From an uncultured Alphaproteobacteria bacterium (GTDB taxonomy: Bacteria > Pseudomonadota > Alphaproteobacteria > HIMB59 > GCA-002718135), in assembly GCA_902628835.1 (NCBI GenBank), contig CACOPD010000001.1, positions 124,001 to 188,000 of the forward strand: a stretch of DNA of 64,000 bases, written 5' to 3'. Of this stretch, positions 48,216-57,010 are shown piece by piece. The notes beneath the pieces were generated by a model that made no database searches, was not told the DNA's origin, and saw only the letters and a list, made by a program, of their open reading frames with translations. The position numbers were made by a program, and so were the translations under genes. The first letter of the stretch is position 1, and each line of letters starts with the position of its first letter.

Positions 48216-49297
48216 TTTATTTCACCAATATAAATTCCAAGACCTTCAGCTACTTTAATCAAGGGATCATTTTTTTGAACAGTTTTTGAATATCCAGCAA
48301 CTTGACTAAGCATTAAATCTTGTACTCCCCTGTCTTTCCATACAACTACTCTATTAAATTTTTTCTTTGCAATTAAATCAACGGCATAAACTCCAAAGGC
48401 ACTCGCAATTAAACGATCTCTATGAGTTGGTTGAGCACCTCTTTGAACATGCCCAAGAACTGTAACTCTTGTTTCAGAGTCTGTTATTTTATAGATTTCA
48501 TCACCAAGATAATTTCCAATTCCTCCAAGGCGCACTTCTCCATCAACATATTTCACTGTAGCTTTTTTACCGTTTTCTTTTTTTACAGCTTCTGCAACAA
48601 CAATTAATGCATGATTTCTTCCTTTAGACCTAAGTTTTTCAATATGATCAGCGATAGATTTTATGGAATATTGTATTTCAGGAATTAAAATAACATCTGC
48701 TCCTCCAGCAATTCCTGCATTCAAAGCAATGTGACCTGCATCTCTACCCATTACTTCTAAAATCATTACTCTTCTGTGGCTAGCTGCAGTTGGTTGAAGC
48801 ATATCTAAAGCATTTGTTGCTACGTCAACTGCAGTATCATATCCTATAGATAGTTCATTATGCTTTACATCATTATCTATAGTCTTTGGAATACCTACAA
48901 AATTTATATTACCTTTTTTAGTAATACTTTGGAGAATTTTTAAACTTCCATCTCCACCAATACCTATTAGTGCATCTATTCCTAATTTTTTAAAACCTTC
49001 TATAACCAAATCAGATGAGTGAATTTTTTTTCCATTCCTTATAATTTTTCTAAAAGGATTACCTTTGTTATTTGATCCTAAAAAAGTTCCACCCATTCTC
49101 ATTAAGCTACCCTCAAAATTTTGTGGATCTAATTTGATAACATCCAGTGGTTCTTTCAACAAACCTAATGTTCCATCCTTAATTCCATAAACTTCCCAAT
49201 TGTACTTATTGTGTGCTCTTAATGTTACAGCTCTAATTACTGCATTTAAACCTGCACAATCTCCACCACTTGTTAAAATTGCTATTTTTTTTACCAC
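48212..49297 (-). CDS. pfkA: 6-phosphofructokinase
   Basis: Phosphorylates fructose 6-phosphate, the committed step of glycolysis. 361 residues from a GTG (ILTSGGDCAGLNAVIR). The phosphate-donor residues are mixed: Gly117 in IGGDGSL fits ATP enzymes, while Lys138 in PKTIDND fits pyrophosphate enzymes. GRDAGHIALNAG, PEIQYS and LGHVQRGAQPT bind sugar phosphate. From sequence alone ATP, pyrophosphate or both remain possible donors. Pyruvate kinase is also in this window. Confidence 0.93.
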   Translation of the reverse strand: MVKKIAILTSGGDCAGLNAVIRAVTLRAHNKYNWEVYGIKDGTLGLLKEPLDVIKLDPQNFEGSLMRMGGTFLGSNNKGNPFRKIIRNGKKIHSSDLVIEGFKKLGIDALIGIGGDGSLKILQSITKKGNINFVGIPKTIDNDVKHNELSIGYDTAVDVATNALDMLQPTAASHRRVMILEVMGRDAGHIALNAGIAGGADVILIPEIQYSIKSIADHIEKLRSKGRNHALIVVAEAVKKENGKKATVKYVDGEVRLGGIGNYLGDEIYKITDSETRVTVLGHVQRGAQPTHRDRLIASAFGVYAVDLIAKKKFNRVVVWKDRGVQDLMLSQVAGYSKTVQKNDPLIKVAEGLGIYIGEIN

Positions 49298-49341
49298 AGG
49301 GCGTTTATATACTATTATTATATTTTTACTTATTTATTTTA

Positions 49342-49542
49342 ATGGATGACATAAACAAACTTATAGAAATATTAAAAAATTTTGAACAAGAACATAGAGA
49401 TCTTGATGAAATACTTATAAGACTTCAAGATAAAAACACTGTAGATTTTTTACAAATTCAAAGATTAAAAAAAAGAAAGTTAATATTAAAAGATAAAATA
49501 TTAGAAATTCAAAATAAACTAGAGCCAGATAGTATTGCTTAA
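49342..49542 (+). CDS. DUF465 (YdcH-like) small coiled-coil protein
   Basis: 66 residues from the ATG at 49342. EQEHRDLDEILIRLQDK followed by LQIQRLKKRKLILKDKILEIQNKL is the conserved DUF465 pattern of two helices ending in a basic 'LKKRKL' segment. Function unknown. Upstream in-frame codons exist back to 49270 but give a hydrophobic leader overlapping the pfk start and are unlikely. It converges on the COQ9 gene with a four-base overlap. Confidence 0.85.
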   Translation: MDDINKLIEILKNFEQEHRDLDEILIRLQDKNTVDFLQIQRLKKRKLILKDKILEIQNKLEPDSIA

Positions 49543-50168
49543 ACTAAAAAACTTTTTAAAAATTTAGGAGCATTATCCTTAATAAAAGATATTCTTTCTT
49601 TAATTTTAGGAATTTTTGATATTCTATTAAGATTTTTATCGATATTTTCTTCAACATACTTCATTTCTTTTGAAAAAAAAACAAATAATGCATTAGTATA
49701 TACCCCTGATAAAATAAGTCTTTTCGTATAAAAATTGAAATCTGTTGAATTATCTCCAGCTAAATACCACATTGTATTTACTGAATTATATAAACTCTTT
49801 TTAGATATTTTATTATTTGTGGGCAGCAAAAGGTGATTAAAGGTTTTTTTATAAAATTCTTTATCTTCATTTAATATATTAAACCGTAATAATAATATTT
49901 TTTTTATTCTTTTATTAATTGGAAAATTAATTAGATTAATTTTTTTTAATTTATTTTCAAGTTTTTCATTAATATTTTGTAGAGCGTATTCTAACAAATC
50001 TTTATATCCATCGGGGAAAAAATAGAATAAATCATTTTTTTCTATATTTTGTTTTTGTAATTTTGAAAACATTTCAGATGACCAACCATCAATTAATACA
50101 ATTTTTTTTGCTTTTTTGAGAATATCTTCTTTTTTTTTGTTTATATTTTTATTTTCTGTTTTGTTCAT
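49539..50168 (-). CDS. COQ9-family protein (ubiquinone biosynthesis)
   Basis: 209 residues. Relatives are lipid-binding TetR-like proteins that present ubiquinone intermediates to COQ7. IVLIDGWSSEMFSKLQKQ is the HTH-like start, FFPDGYKDLLEYAL follows, and NTMWYLAGDNSTDFNFYTKRLILSGVY is the most conserved block. It overlaps def by 20 bases upstream. Fits ubiG at 21329 and the UbiB-like gene at 53809. Confidence 0.9.
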   Translation of the reverse strand: MNKTENKNINKKKEDILKKAKKIVLIDGWSSEMFSKLQKQNIEKNDLFYFFPDGYKDLLEYALQNINEKLENKLKKINLINFPINKRIKKILLLRFNILNEDKEFYKKTFNHLLLPTNNKISKKSLYNSVNTMWYLAGDNSTDFNFYTKRLILSGVYTNALFVFFSKEMKYVEENIDKNLNRISKIPKIKERISFIKDNAPKFLKSFLV

Positions 50169-50679
50169 TTTTCCAATAAGTAGTTATTTCTTTTTCAAAA
50201 CCAAAAGCATTTTCATGTGCTAAGCGCGATGTATACAAAATGCCGTTTAAATGATCTACCTCATGTTGTACTACCCTTGCATGTAAGCCTTCAACTTCAT
50301 TTTCAATCATTTTACCATCAAGATCAAATCCAGCATATTTTATTTTTTTAAATCTTCTAACTAAGCCCTGCATTCCGGGAATAGACAAACAACCTTCCCA
50401 ATCATCATCAGTTTCTTTTCCCATAGGTGTAAAACTAGGATTTATTAATGGTGTTATCTCAATTTTATCTTTCTCTTCATTATCAGGGTTACGAAATACA
50501 ATTATTTTCTTTGAAATATGCACTTGGGGCGCTGCTAAACCTATACCGTTATAGTCAAGCATTGTTTCAGACATATCATAAATTATTTTTTTTAGAGAAT
50601 CTGATGAGAATTCTTTTATCTCTGAACATTCTTTTAGCAGTATAGGATGACCAATTTTTGATATTTTAAGAATAGACAC
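50149..50679 (-). CDS. def: Peptide deformylase
   Basis: Removes the formyl group from new N-termini. 176 residues. The three motifs are GIGLAAPQV, EGCLSIPG with metal ligand Cys97, and QHEVDHLNG with His139, Glu140 and His143. It overlaps the COQ9 gene by 20 bases and is divergent from rpsU across 94 bases. Confidence 0.96.
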   Translation of the reverse strand: MSILKISKIGHPILLKECSEIKEFSSDSLKKIIYDMSETMLDYNGIGLAAPQVHISKKIIVFRNPDNEEKDKIEITPLINPSFTPMGKETDDDWEGCLSIPGMQGLVRRFKKIKYAGFDLDGKMIENEVEGLHARVVQHEVDHLNGILYTSRLAHENAFGFEKEITTYWKNEQNRK

Positions 50680-50761
50680 ATAATAAATATAAGTATTTTT
50701 TCTAATATACCAATAGATTAATTCAATATATCCGTTTGCAAATAACTTGAGTTTATGTTAC

Positions 50762-50773
50762 TAGCCGGCCCCA
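50762..50773 (+). promoter_or_regulatory. GC-rich element directly before rpsU
   Basis: TAGCCGGCCCCA lies directly before the rpsU ATG (50774). It is strikingly GC-rich in this sequence and has no Shine-Dalgarno purine run. A -10-like TATGTT at 50754-50759 would put the transcription start within it, making it a GC-rich discriminator as in stringently controlled promoters. It could instead be an RNA control site. Confidence 0.4.
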
Positions 50774-50971
50774 ATGACACTTTTTGTAAATGTAAAAGAT
50801 AATAATGTAGAGCAAGCAATTAGAACGCTTAAAAAGAAAATGCAGCGTGAAGGCTTATACAAAGAAATGAAACTTCGTAAACACTATGAAAAACCTTGTT
50901 TAAAACGCGCTAGAGAAAAAGAAGAAAATATAAGAAGGGCTAGAAAATCAGCAAAAAGAAATAACGATTAA
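50774..50971 (+). CDS. rpsU: 30S ribosomal protein S21
   Basis: 65 residues. [20 protein letters not shown] starts it and [19 protein letters not shown] with a basic tail confirms S21. It stands alone and converges on pntB with a four-base overlap. The GC-rich stretch touching its ATG is unusual. Confidence 0.96.
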   Translation: MTLFVNVKDNNVEQAIRTLKKKMQREGLYKEMKLRKHYEKPCLKRAREKEENIRRARKSAKRNND

Positions 50972-52362
50972 GCAGACAGACTTTTTACAATATCCTCACA
51001 CATTTTTTTAGCATCTCCAAATAGCATAGTTGTATTGTCTCTATAAAATAATTCATTATCAACACCAGAATAACCCGTTGCCATTGAACGTTTAACGAAT
51101 AAAACACTTTGAGACTTTTCTACATCTAAAATGGGCATACCAAAAATCGGTGAAGTTTCATCAGTTTTTGCAGCTGGATTAGTTACATCATTTGCACCTA
51201 TAACAAAAGAAACCTCGGTCATAGGAAAGTCATGATTAATTTCATCTAGTTCTAAAACTTCTTCATAAGGAACATTAGCTTCAGCAAGCAAAACATTCAT
51301 ATGACCTGGCATTCTTCCAGCAACTGGATGTATTGCATATCTTACCTCTATTCCTTCTTTTTTTAATATGTCACCCATTTCTCTTAAAGCATGTTGAGCT
51401 TGCGCTACAGCCATTCCATATCCTGGTACAATAATTACAGAGTCTGCATTTTTCATTATATATGCTGCATCCTCAGCATTACCTTGTTTAACAATTTTAT
51501 CAGAGTTATCCTTACTAGCACTAGTATCTTGCTCACCACCAAAACCTCCTAAAACGACATTAATAATGGATCTGTTCATCCCTTTACTCATAATATAACT
51601 TAATATTGCACCTGATGCTCCAACAAGGGCTCCAGTTATAATCAAGAGATTATTACTTAAGGTAAATCCTATTCCACAAGCTGCCCAACCTGAGTAAGAA
51701 TTTAACATAGATACTACAACAGGCATGTCAGCTCCGCCGATAGGAATTACAACAAGAAATCCTAATAATATTGAAACGATAACTATTGTCCAAAAGATTG
51801 TTGGAGATTGATTGATTACAAATAAAATAATTAGAAAAATAATAATTAGGAAAATTAGTGCATTAATAAGGTGCTGAAACTTAAACACTATAGGTTTTCC
51901 TGAAATGGTTCCTTGTAATTTTCCAAAAGCTAAAACCGAACCAGAGAAAGTAATTGCGCCAATAAATGTTCCAATACTCATTTCAACTAAGCTAGCAGTT
52001 TTAATTGATCCAACTTTTCCAATACTAAAAGCTACAGGATCATAGAATGCTGCAGCAGCAACAAAGACAGCTGCTAAACCAACTAAGCTATGAAAAGCTG
52101 CTACTAATTGAGGTAATGCTGTCATCTCAATTCTAAGAGCTATAAATGAACCTATAGCACCACCAATTAGTATTGCGGCCCAAATTTCATAATAACTAAG
52201 AACTGATTTGAACATAAGAGTTGTAAACACCGCTATAATCATTCCAATGATACCAAAAATGTTACCCATTCTTGAAGATTCAGGGTGAGATAAACCTCTT
52301 AGAGCAAAGATAAATAATAACGCAGAAATTAAATATAATATCGCAACCATGTTAGAAGACAT
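50968..52362 (-). CDS. pntB: NAD(P) transhydrogenase subunit beta
   Basis: Proton-translocating transhydrogenase, making NADPH from NADH. 464 residues: about nine membrane spans in residues 1-260, then the NADP-binding domain III with [35 protein letters not shown] and [29 protein letters not shown] is near the end. Its ATG shares one base with the pntAB stop. Confidence 0.96.
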   Translation of the reverse strand: MSSNMVAILYLISALLFIFALRGLSHPESSRMGNIFGIIGMIIAVFTTLMFKSVLSYYEIWAAILIGGAIGSFIALRIEMTALPQLVAAFHSLVGLAAVFVAAAAFYDPVAFSIGKVGSIKTASLVEMSIGTFIGAITFSGSVLAFGKLQGTISGKPIVFKFQHLINALIFLIIIFLIILFVINQSPTIFWTIVIVSILLGFLVVIPIGGADMPVVVSMLNSYSGWAACGIGFTLSNNLLIITGALVGASGAILSYIMSKGMNRSIINVVLGGFGGEQDTSASKDNSDKIVKQGNAEDAAYIMKNADSVIIVPGYGMAVAQAQHALREMGDILKKEGIEVRYAIHPVAGRMPGHMNVLLAEANVPYEEVLELDEINHDFPMTEVSFVIGANDVTNPAAKTDETSPIFGMPILDVEKSQSVLFVKRSMATGYSGVDNELFYRDNTTMLFGDAKKMCEDIVKSLSA

Positions 52363-52679
52363 TATTCTTTTTCCTTTGTTTTTTTAGTTTTTTTCTTAAA
52401 CATCGAGAGCATTCGATATGTTACTAAGAAACCTCCAAAAATATTAACTGAAGCTAATACTACGCCAATTAATCCAAAAATTTTTGAAGTATCAAAACCT
52501 TGAGGACCTGCTGCCAATATTGCCCCAACTATAATCACACTTGATATTGCATTTGTCACACCCATCAATGGGCTATGTAGAGCAGGAGTAACTGACCAAA
52601 CTACATAATAACCAATAATACAAGCTAAGAAAAATACTGTTAGTCCAATAACAAAAACTTCTGAAGAATGTGCTTCCAT
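52362..52679 (-). CDS. pntAB: NAD(P) transhydrogenase subunit alpha, membrane part
   Basis: 105 residues with three membrane spans: VFVIGLTVFFLACIIGYYVV, then HSPLMGVTNAISSVIIVGAI and a third with FGLIGVVLASVNIFGGF. The tail is lysine-rich. The split of the alpha chain into soluble and membrane genes is normal in Alphaproteobacteria. It lies one base after pntAA and overlaps pntB. Confidence 0.95.
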   Translation of the reverse strand: MEAHSSEVFVIGLTVFFLACIIGYYVVWSVTPALHSPLMGVTNAISSVIIVGAILAAGPQGFDTSKIFGLIGVVLASVNIFGGFLVTYRMLSMFKKKTKKTKEKE

Positions 52680-52680
52680 A

Positions 52681-53802
52681 TTACTTAAATTGCTCCAATC
52701 TTACATTCCCGTCATGCGTTAGCAAAACAGAATTAATTATTTCATCATCAAAATCAAAATTTATTTTTTTATTTTCTTTATCAATTAATAAACTTAAGAA
52801 GTTAAAAATATTTTTAGCATATAGTGCAGAGGCATCTTTAGCCACTCTTCCGGGAACATTTCCATAACCAACGATTTTTACTCCATTATGCACTACTATT
52901 TCATTCATTTTACTTAAAGGACAATTACCACCTGCTTCTACAGCCAAATCAATTACTACTGATCCTGGTATCATCGAAGAAACCATTTCTTCTGAGATTA
53001 AAACTGGTGCTTTTTTTCCAGGAATAAGAGCTGTACAAATTACTATATCTTGTTTTGAAACTGTTTCAGCTATCAATTGAGCTTGTTTTTTCTTATAATC
53101 TTCACTCATTTCCTTTGCATAACCACCTGCGGTTTCAGCATTTTGAGCGTCATCATCTTCAACCATTATGAATTTTCCACCAAGACTTTCGACTTGTTCC
53201 TTAGTTGCCGCTCTTACATCAGTAGCAGACACTACTGCTCCAAGTCTTTTTGCTGTTGCTATAGCTTGTAAACCTGCAACTCCTACACCAAGTATCATAA
53301 CTTTTGCAGGATTTACCCTTCCGGCTGCAGTCATCATCATTGGAAAAGCTTTTCCAAATTGCTCTGCTGCATCAATTACACTTCTATATCCAGCTAAATT
53401 AGCTTGAGATGATAGAACGTCCATACTTTGCGCTCTACTTATTCTAGGAATTAATTCCATACAGCACGATGATATTTTGTTTTTATTTAAATTAGAAAAT
53501 TCAGTTTTATTTTCATATGGATTTAAAATTCCAATAAGTAATGAATTACTTTTTAAGTTATTTATATCGTCAGTGCTTGGCATTCTAACACATAAACAAA
53601 CATCAGCTTTCAAGCATTCAGATCTAGTAACAATTTTTGCTCCAGCTTCTTCATAATTTGAATTTTGATACCCTGAAGTTTCACCCGCTCCATTTTCAAT
53701 TATAACTTCAAAACCTAGTCTAGAAAAAAGCTTTACAGATTCAGGGGAAATAGAGACTCTTGTCTCATTGTTATCATTTTCTTTAATAGCAGATAAGAGC
53801 AT
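52681..53802 (-). CDS. pntAA: NAD(P) transhydrogenase subunit alpha, NAD-binding part
   Basis: 373 residues, starting with the alanine dehydrogenase/PNT N-domain (ETRVSISPESVKLFSRLGFEV). NAD binding: VMILGVGVAGLQAIATAKRLGA, then ATDVRAATKEQVESLGGKF and VVIDLAVEAGGNCPLS. It heads pntAA-pntAB-pntB and begins seven bases after the AarF/UbiB-like gene ends on the same strand. Confidence 0.96.
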   Translation of the reverse strand: MLLSAIKENDNNETRVSISPESVKLFSRLGFEVIIENGAGETSGYQNSNYEEAGAKIVTRSECLKADVCLCVRMPSTDDINNLKSNSLLIGILNPYENKTEFSNLNKNKISSCCMELIPRISRAQSMDVLSSQANLAGYRSVIDAAEQFGKAFPMMMTAAGRVNPAKVMILGVGVAGLQAIATAKRLGAVVSATDVRAATKEQVESLGGKFIMVEDDDAQNAETAGGYAKEMSEDYKKKQAQLIAETVSKQDIVICTALIPGKKAPVLISEEMVSSMIPGSVVIDLAVEAGGNCPLSKMNEIVVHNGVKIVGYGNVPGRVAKDASALYAKNIFNFLSLLIDKENKKINFDFDDEIINSVLLTHDGNVRLEQFK

Positions 53803-53808
53803 GGGTTC

Positions 53809-55155
53809 TTATATTGATAGGTTCGCTAAATTTAAAGCTTTTTGTTGGTTTTTCATTAATTTTTTTGAGTCAAAATCTTCAATGAGCTCATGGAAAATTC
53901 TGTACCAATTAACTTCTGCTTTTAAATGCATAAATACTGAACCTAGTCCTACTGCTGCTCTATCCATGAACACAAATTCTTTTGGAGGTTTAACACCGCC
54001 TAGTTTTTTAAGTTCCTGATGAACTTCAGAAGCAATTTGTGCTCCATATATACCACTGTCACTTTCTTGTATTTTTTGAACTTTGTCTTCCATCAAAGGT
54101 GAATATAAAAACCCTGCCCATTTATTTAATACTTTTAACTTCTCTTTAGTAATATCTGTAAACCCCCATTGCTCATAAGCATGAACTGCCTTTGAATTAT
54201 CATTTTCTTGAAGAGCAAAGTATAAATCAATTACACCTTGAATGAAATTACCATTAAAAATTCTCATACAACCAAAGTCATATATATTAATACTAAGGTC
54301 TTTTTTTTGAACAGAATAATTTCCTAAATGTGGATCTCCGTGAAGCACTCCGTATTCAAAAAATGGCTTATACCACGCTTTATACATATTAGCCGCTAAT
54401 GTATTTCTTGTTTCTTTAGCAGATTTTTTAAAATTCAAAATAGGTTCACCATCTAGCCAACTCATAGTTAGCAATCTCTTTGTAGATAATTTATCATAGG
54501 TTTTTGGAACATGAACAAAATTTATATTTGAAAATATATTTCTAAATATAGCCATTAATTTTTTTTCTCTTTCGTAATCTAGTTCCTCTTTAAGTCTATC
54601 AGTAATTTCTTTGTATACTTCATCAGTTTTGATCGCTTTATTATAGGACTGATAAATTGAAAAAATCATTTTTAATTGTGAAAGATCAGCACTAACTGCT
54701 GAAGCCATGTCTGGGTATTGGAGTTTGCAAGCGACTATTTCATCATTTTTTATTTTAGCTTTATGAACTTGTCCAAGAGAAGCTGCTCTTGTTGCTTCTT
54801 TATCAAACTCAATAAAATTTTTTTGCCAGTCCTGCTTTAATTCTGCAGCCATTCTTCTTTTAACAAATAACCATCCCATCGGTGGAGCATTAGACTGTAA
54901 ATGCATAAGTTCTTGCGCGTACTCATCAGGAAGTAAGTCAGGTATAGTTGCTGATAATTGTGCCACTTTCATTAATGGCCCCTTAATACTTCCAAGAGCA
55001 GTTCTTATTTCTGAAGCATGTTTTTCTTTATCTAACTTAACACCTAAATATCTTTGACTTGCAAGTTTAGTTGCTAATTTTCCAACAACACCGCCAACTT
55101 TGGCATACCTGGTAAGTTGTTTTGTTAGAGACTTTGCTTCTTTATCTTTCATCAA
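53809..55155 (-). CDS. ABC1/AarF/UbiB-family atypical kinase
   Basis: 448 residues. UbiB/COQ8-type features: LMKVAQLSATIPDLLP (KxGQ variant), the alanine-rich loop in ATRAASLGQVHKA, ELDYEREKKLM, and the catalytic HGDPHLGNY with the DFG-like YDFGCMR. No C-terminal membrane spans are seen, unlike E. coli UbiB, so it resembles the soluble AarF subgroup. A role in ubiquinone synthesis or lipid handling is likely from family knowledge. The oligoendopeptidase gene ends two bases upstream. Confidence 0.88.
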   Translation of the reverse strand: MMKDKEAKSLTKQLTRYAKVGGVVGKLATKLASQRYLGVKLDKEKHASEIRTALGSIKGPLMKVAQLSATIPDLLPDEYAQELMHLQSNAPPMGWLFVKRRMAAELKQDWQKNFIEFDKEATRAASLGQVHKAKIKNDEIVACKLQYPDMASAVSADLSQLKMIFSIYQSYNKAIKTDEVYKEITDRLKEELDYEREKKLMAIFRNIFSNINFVHVPKTYDKLSTKRLLTMSWLDGEPILNFKKSAKETRNTLAANMYKAWYKPFFEYGVLHGDPHLGNYSVQKKDLSINIYDFGCMRIFNGNFIQGVIDLYFALQENDNSKAVHAYEQWGFTDITKEKLKVLNKWAGFLYSPLMEDKVQKIQESDSGIYGAQIASEVHQELKKLGGVKPPKEFVFMDRAAVGLGSVFMHLKAEVNWYRIFHELIEDFDSKKLMKNQQKALNLANLSI

Positions 55156-55157
55156 TT

Positions 55158-56954
55158 TTATTCTTCTAATTGGTCAATTAAATTCTCAATAACATTAACT
55201 CCTTTTTGCCAGAAATCTTTTTTCTTCGGATTTAATCCAAAAGGCTTCAATAGTTTATCATATGTATCACTACCACCACTCTCTAACAAAGTAATATATT
55301 TGTCTTCAAATTTAGGGAGTTTGCTTTCGTAAACATTAAAAAGAGAATTGACAAGGCAATCACCAAAAGCATATGCATAAACATAAAATGGTGAATGAAT
55401 AAAATGGGGTATGTAGCTCCAGAAATATTTGTAATCATCATTAAATTTTATTGATGGTCCTAAACTTTTCTTTTGAACATCAATCCAAATTTCACAAATC
55501 TCATCAACACTTAATTCTTTAATTTTTCTTTGATGGTGAATACGTTTTTCAAATTCAAAAAATGCAATCTGCCTTACAACAGTATTTAGCATATCTTCGA
55601 CTTTGTTTGCTAAAAGCCCCTTACGTTCATTTTCTTTTGTCGTAATAGATAAAAGAGATTTAAAAGTTAACATTTCGCCAAAAACACTTGCTGTTTCAGC
55701 AAGGGTTAATGGAGTTGAAGAATTAAAATAAGTTTGTTTTTGTCCAGCTAAATATTGATGGATTCCATGTCCTAGTTCATGAGCAAGAGTAGCTATATCT
55801 CTTGCTTTGCCTTGATAGTTAACAAGTATGAATGGATGAACTGATGGGACAGTAGAAGCAGCGAAAGCACCGGGAGATTTTCCTGATTTTACTGGAGCGT
55901 GTATCCATGAATTATCAAAAAATTTATTTACAATATTTCCTGCTCTCTTATCAAAATTTGAATAAGCATTCGTTACGATTTGTCTTGCATCTTTCCAGGA
56001 ATAAATACTCTGTGATTGGAAAGGAAGAGGTGCATTTCTGTCCCAATACATTAAAGATTTCTTTTTTAGCCATTTAGATTTTATTTTATAATAACGATGA
56101 GCAATTTTTGGATAATTATCTATTATTGTTTCACTTAAGGCTTCTACAACTTCATCCTCAACAACGTTAGATAAATTTCTTGAACTGACTGGATTTGGCA
56201 ATCCTCTCCATTTATCATTGATTGATTTGTCTTTTGCAAGATTATTAGTAATAGATGTAAATAAAGTAATGTTATTTTTTAAAACAGCAGATACTACCTC
56301 AGCTGATTTTTTACGATTTGCTTCTTTTTTATCAGAAAGTAAATTAAAAATTTCAGCACTAGATAAATTTTTTCCCTTAAAAGGAAATTTAAGTGAGGCA
56401 ATTGTATCATCAAATAGTCTAACCCAGGCCGATCTAGAAGTAATACTTTTTTCTTGAAGTAATTTTTCTGTTTTAACATCCAATTGATAAGGTTTAAATT
56501 TTCGAATATTTTTTATCCAGTTTTTATAAATCTTTAGTTTTTTATCAGCATAAATTTTTTTTAAATTTTTTTCAGAAATTTCATTAATTTCAAGACTAAA
56601 GAAGACAATTGAGGAAGCAATATTTGTTATTTGCTCCTGCATTTGTTGATAAAAAATTTTATTCTTTTCATTGTTACCATCCTCTGCAACTAATAAATGT
56701 GCATAAGACATAATTTTATCTATTTTTGTATCAATATTCTCTAACTCTATGATGGCTTTTAAAAGCTGATTGGAACTAATCTTGGTGATTTTGGATGCGT
56801 ATTTTTTCTCAAATTTCTTAGTCGATATTCTAAGCTTATTTAAATCATTATTGAGCTTCCTTGCTTTTGGCGATTCATACAAATCCTTTAAATTCCAAAT
56901 TGGTAGTTTACCAAGAGTATTTTTTGTTGAATTTTGATAATTTTTTTGTTTCAT
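55158..56954 (-). CDS. pepF: Oligoendopeptidase F (M3 metallopeptidase)
   Basis: Cytoplasmic zinc peptidase that trims short peptides. 598 residues. The zinc motif is His392-Glu393-Leu-Gly-His396 in LAHELGHGIHQYL, and the third ligand is in TLAETASVFGEML. KSGKSPGAFAAST and KFNDDYKYFWSYIPHF are typical of the clade. It is transcribed towards the AarF gene and is divergent from the acyl-CoA synthetase. Confidence 0.94.
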   Translation of the reverse strand: MKQKNYQNSTKNTLGKLPIWNLKDLYESPKARKLNNDLNKLRISTKKFEKKYASKITKISSNQLLKAIIELENIDTKIDKIMSYAHLLVAEDGNNEKNKIFYQQMQEQITNIASSIVFFSLEINEISEKNLKKIYADKKLKIYKNWIKNIRKFKPYQLDVKTEKLLQEKSITSRSAWVRLFDDTIASLKFPFKGKNLSSAEIFNLLSDKKEANRKKSAEVVSAVLKNNITLFTSITNNLAKDKSINDKWRGLPNPVSSRNLSNVVEDEVVEALSETIIDNYPKIAHRYYKIKSKWLKKKSLMYWDRNAPLPFQSQSIYSWKDARQIVTNAYSNFDKRAGNIVNKFFDNSWIHAPVKSGKSPGAFAASTVPSVHPFILVNYQGKARDIATLAHELGHGIHQYLAGQKQTYFNSSTPLTLAETASVFGEMLTFKSLLSITTKENERKGLLANKVEDMLNTVVRQIAFFEFEKRIHHQRKIKELSVDEICEIWIDVQKKSLGPSIKFNDDYKYFWSYIPHFIHSPFYVYAYAFGDCLVNSLFNVYESKLPKFEDKYITLLESGGSDTYDKLLKPFGLNPKKKDFWQKGVNVIENLIDQLEE

Positions 56955-56994
56955 ATTTTACTATTTCGATATAGGTCTAATATCTAAGCTTTGT

Positions 56995-57002
56995 AGGGAG
57001 GA
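56995..57002 (+). promoter_or_regulatory. Strong Shine-Dalgarno site of the acyl-CoA synthetase gene
   Basis: AGGGAGGA ends eight bases before the ATG at 57011, one of the few near-consensus ribosome sites in the window, and it fixes the start. Most neighbours have weak or no such site. Confidence 0.75.
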
Positions 57003-57010
57003 CAGAAAGC

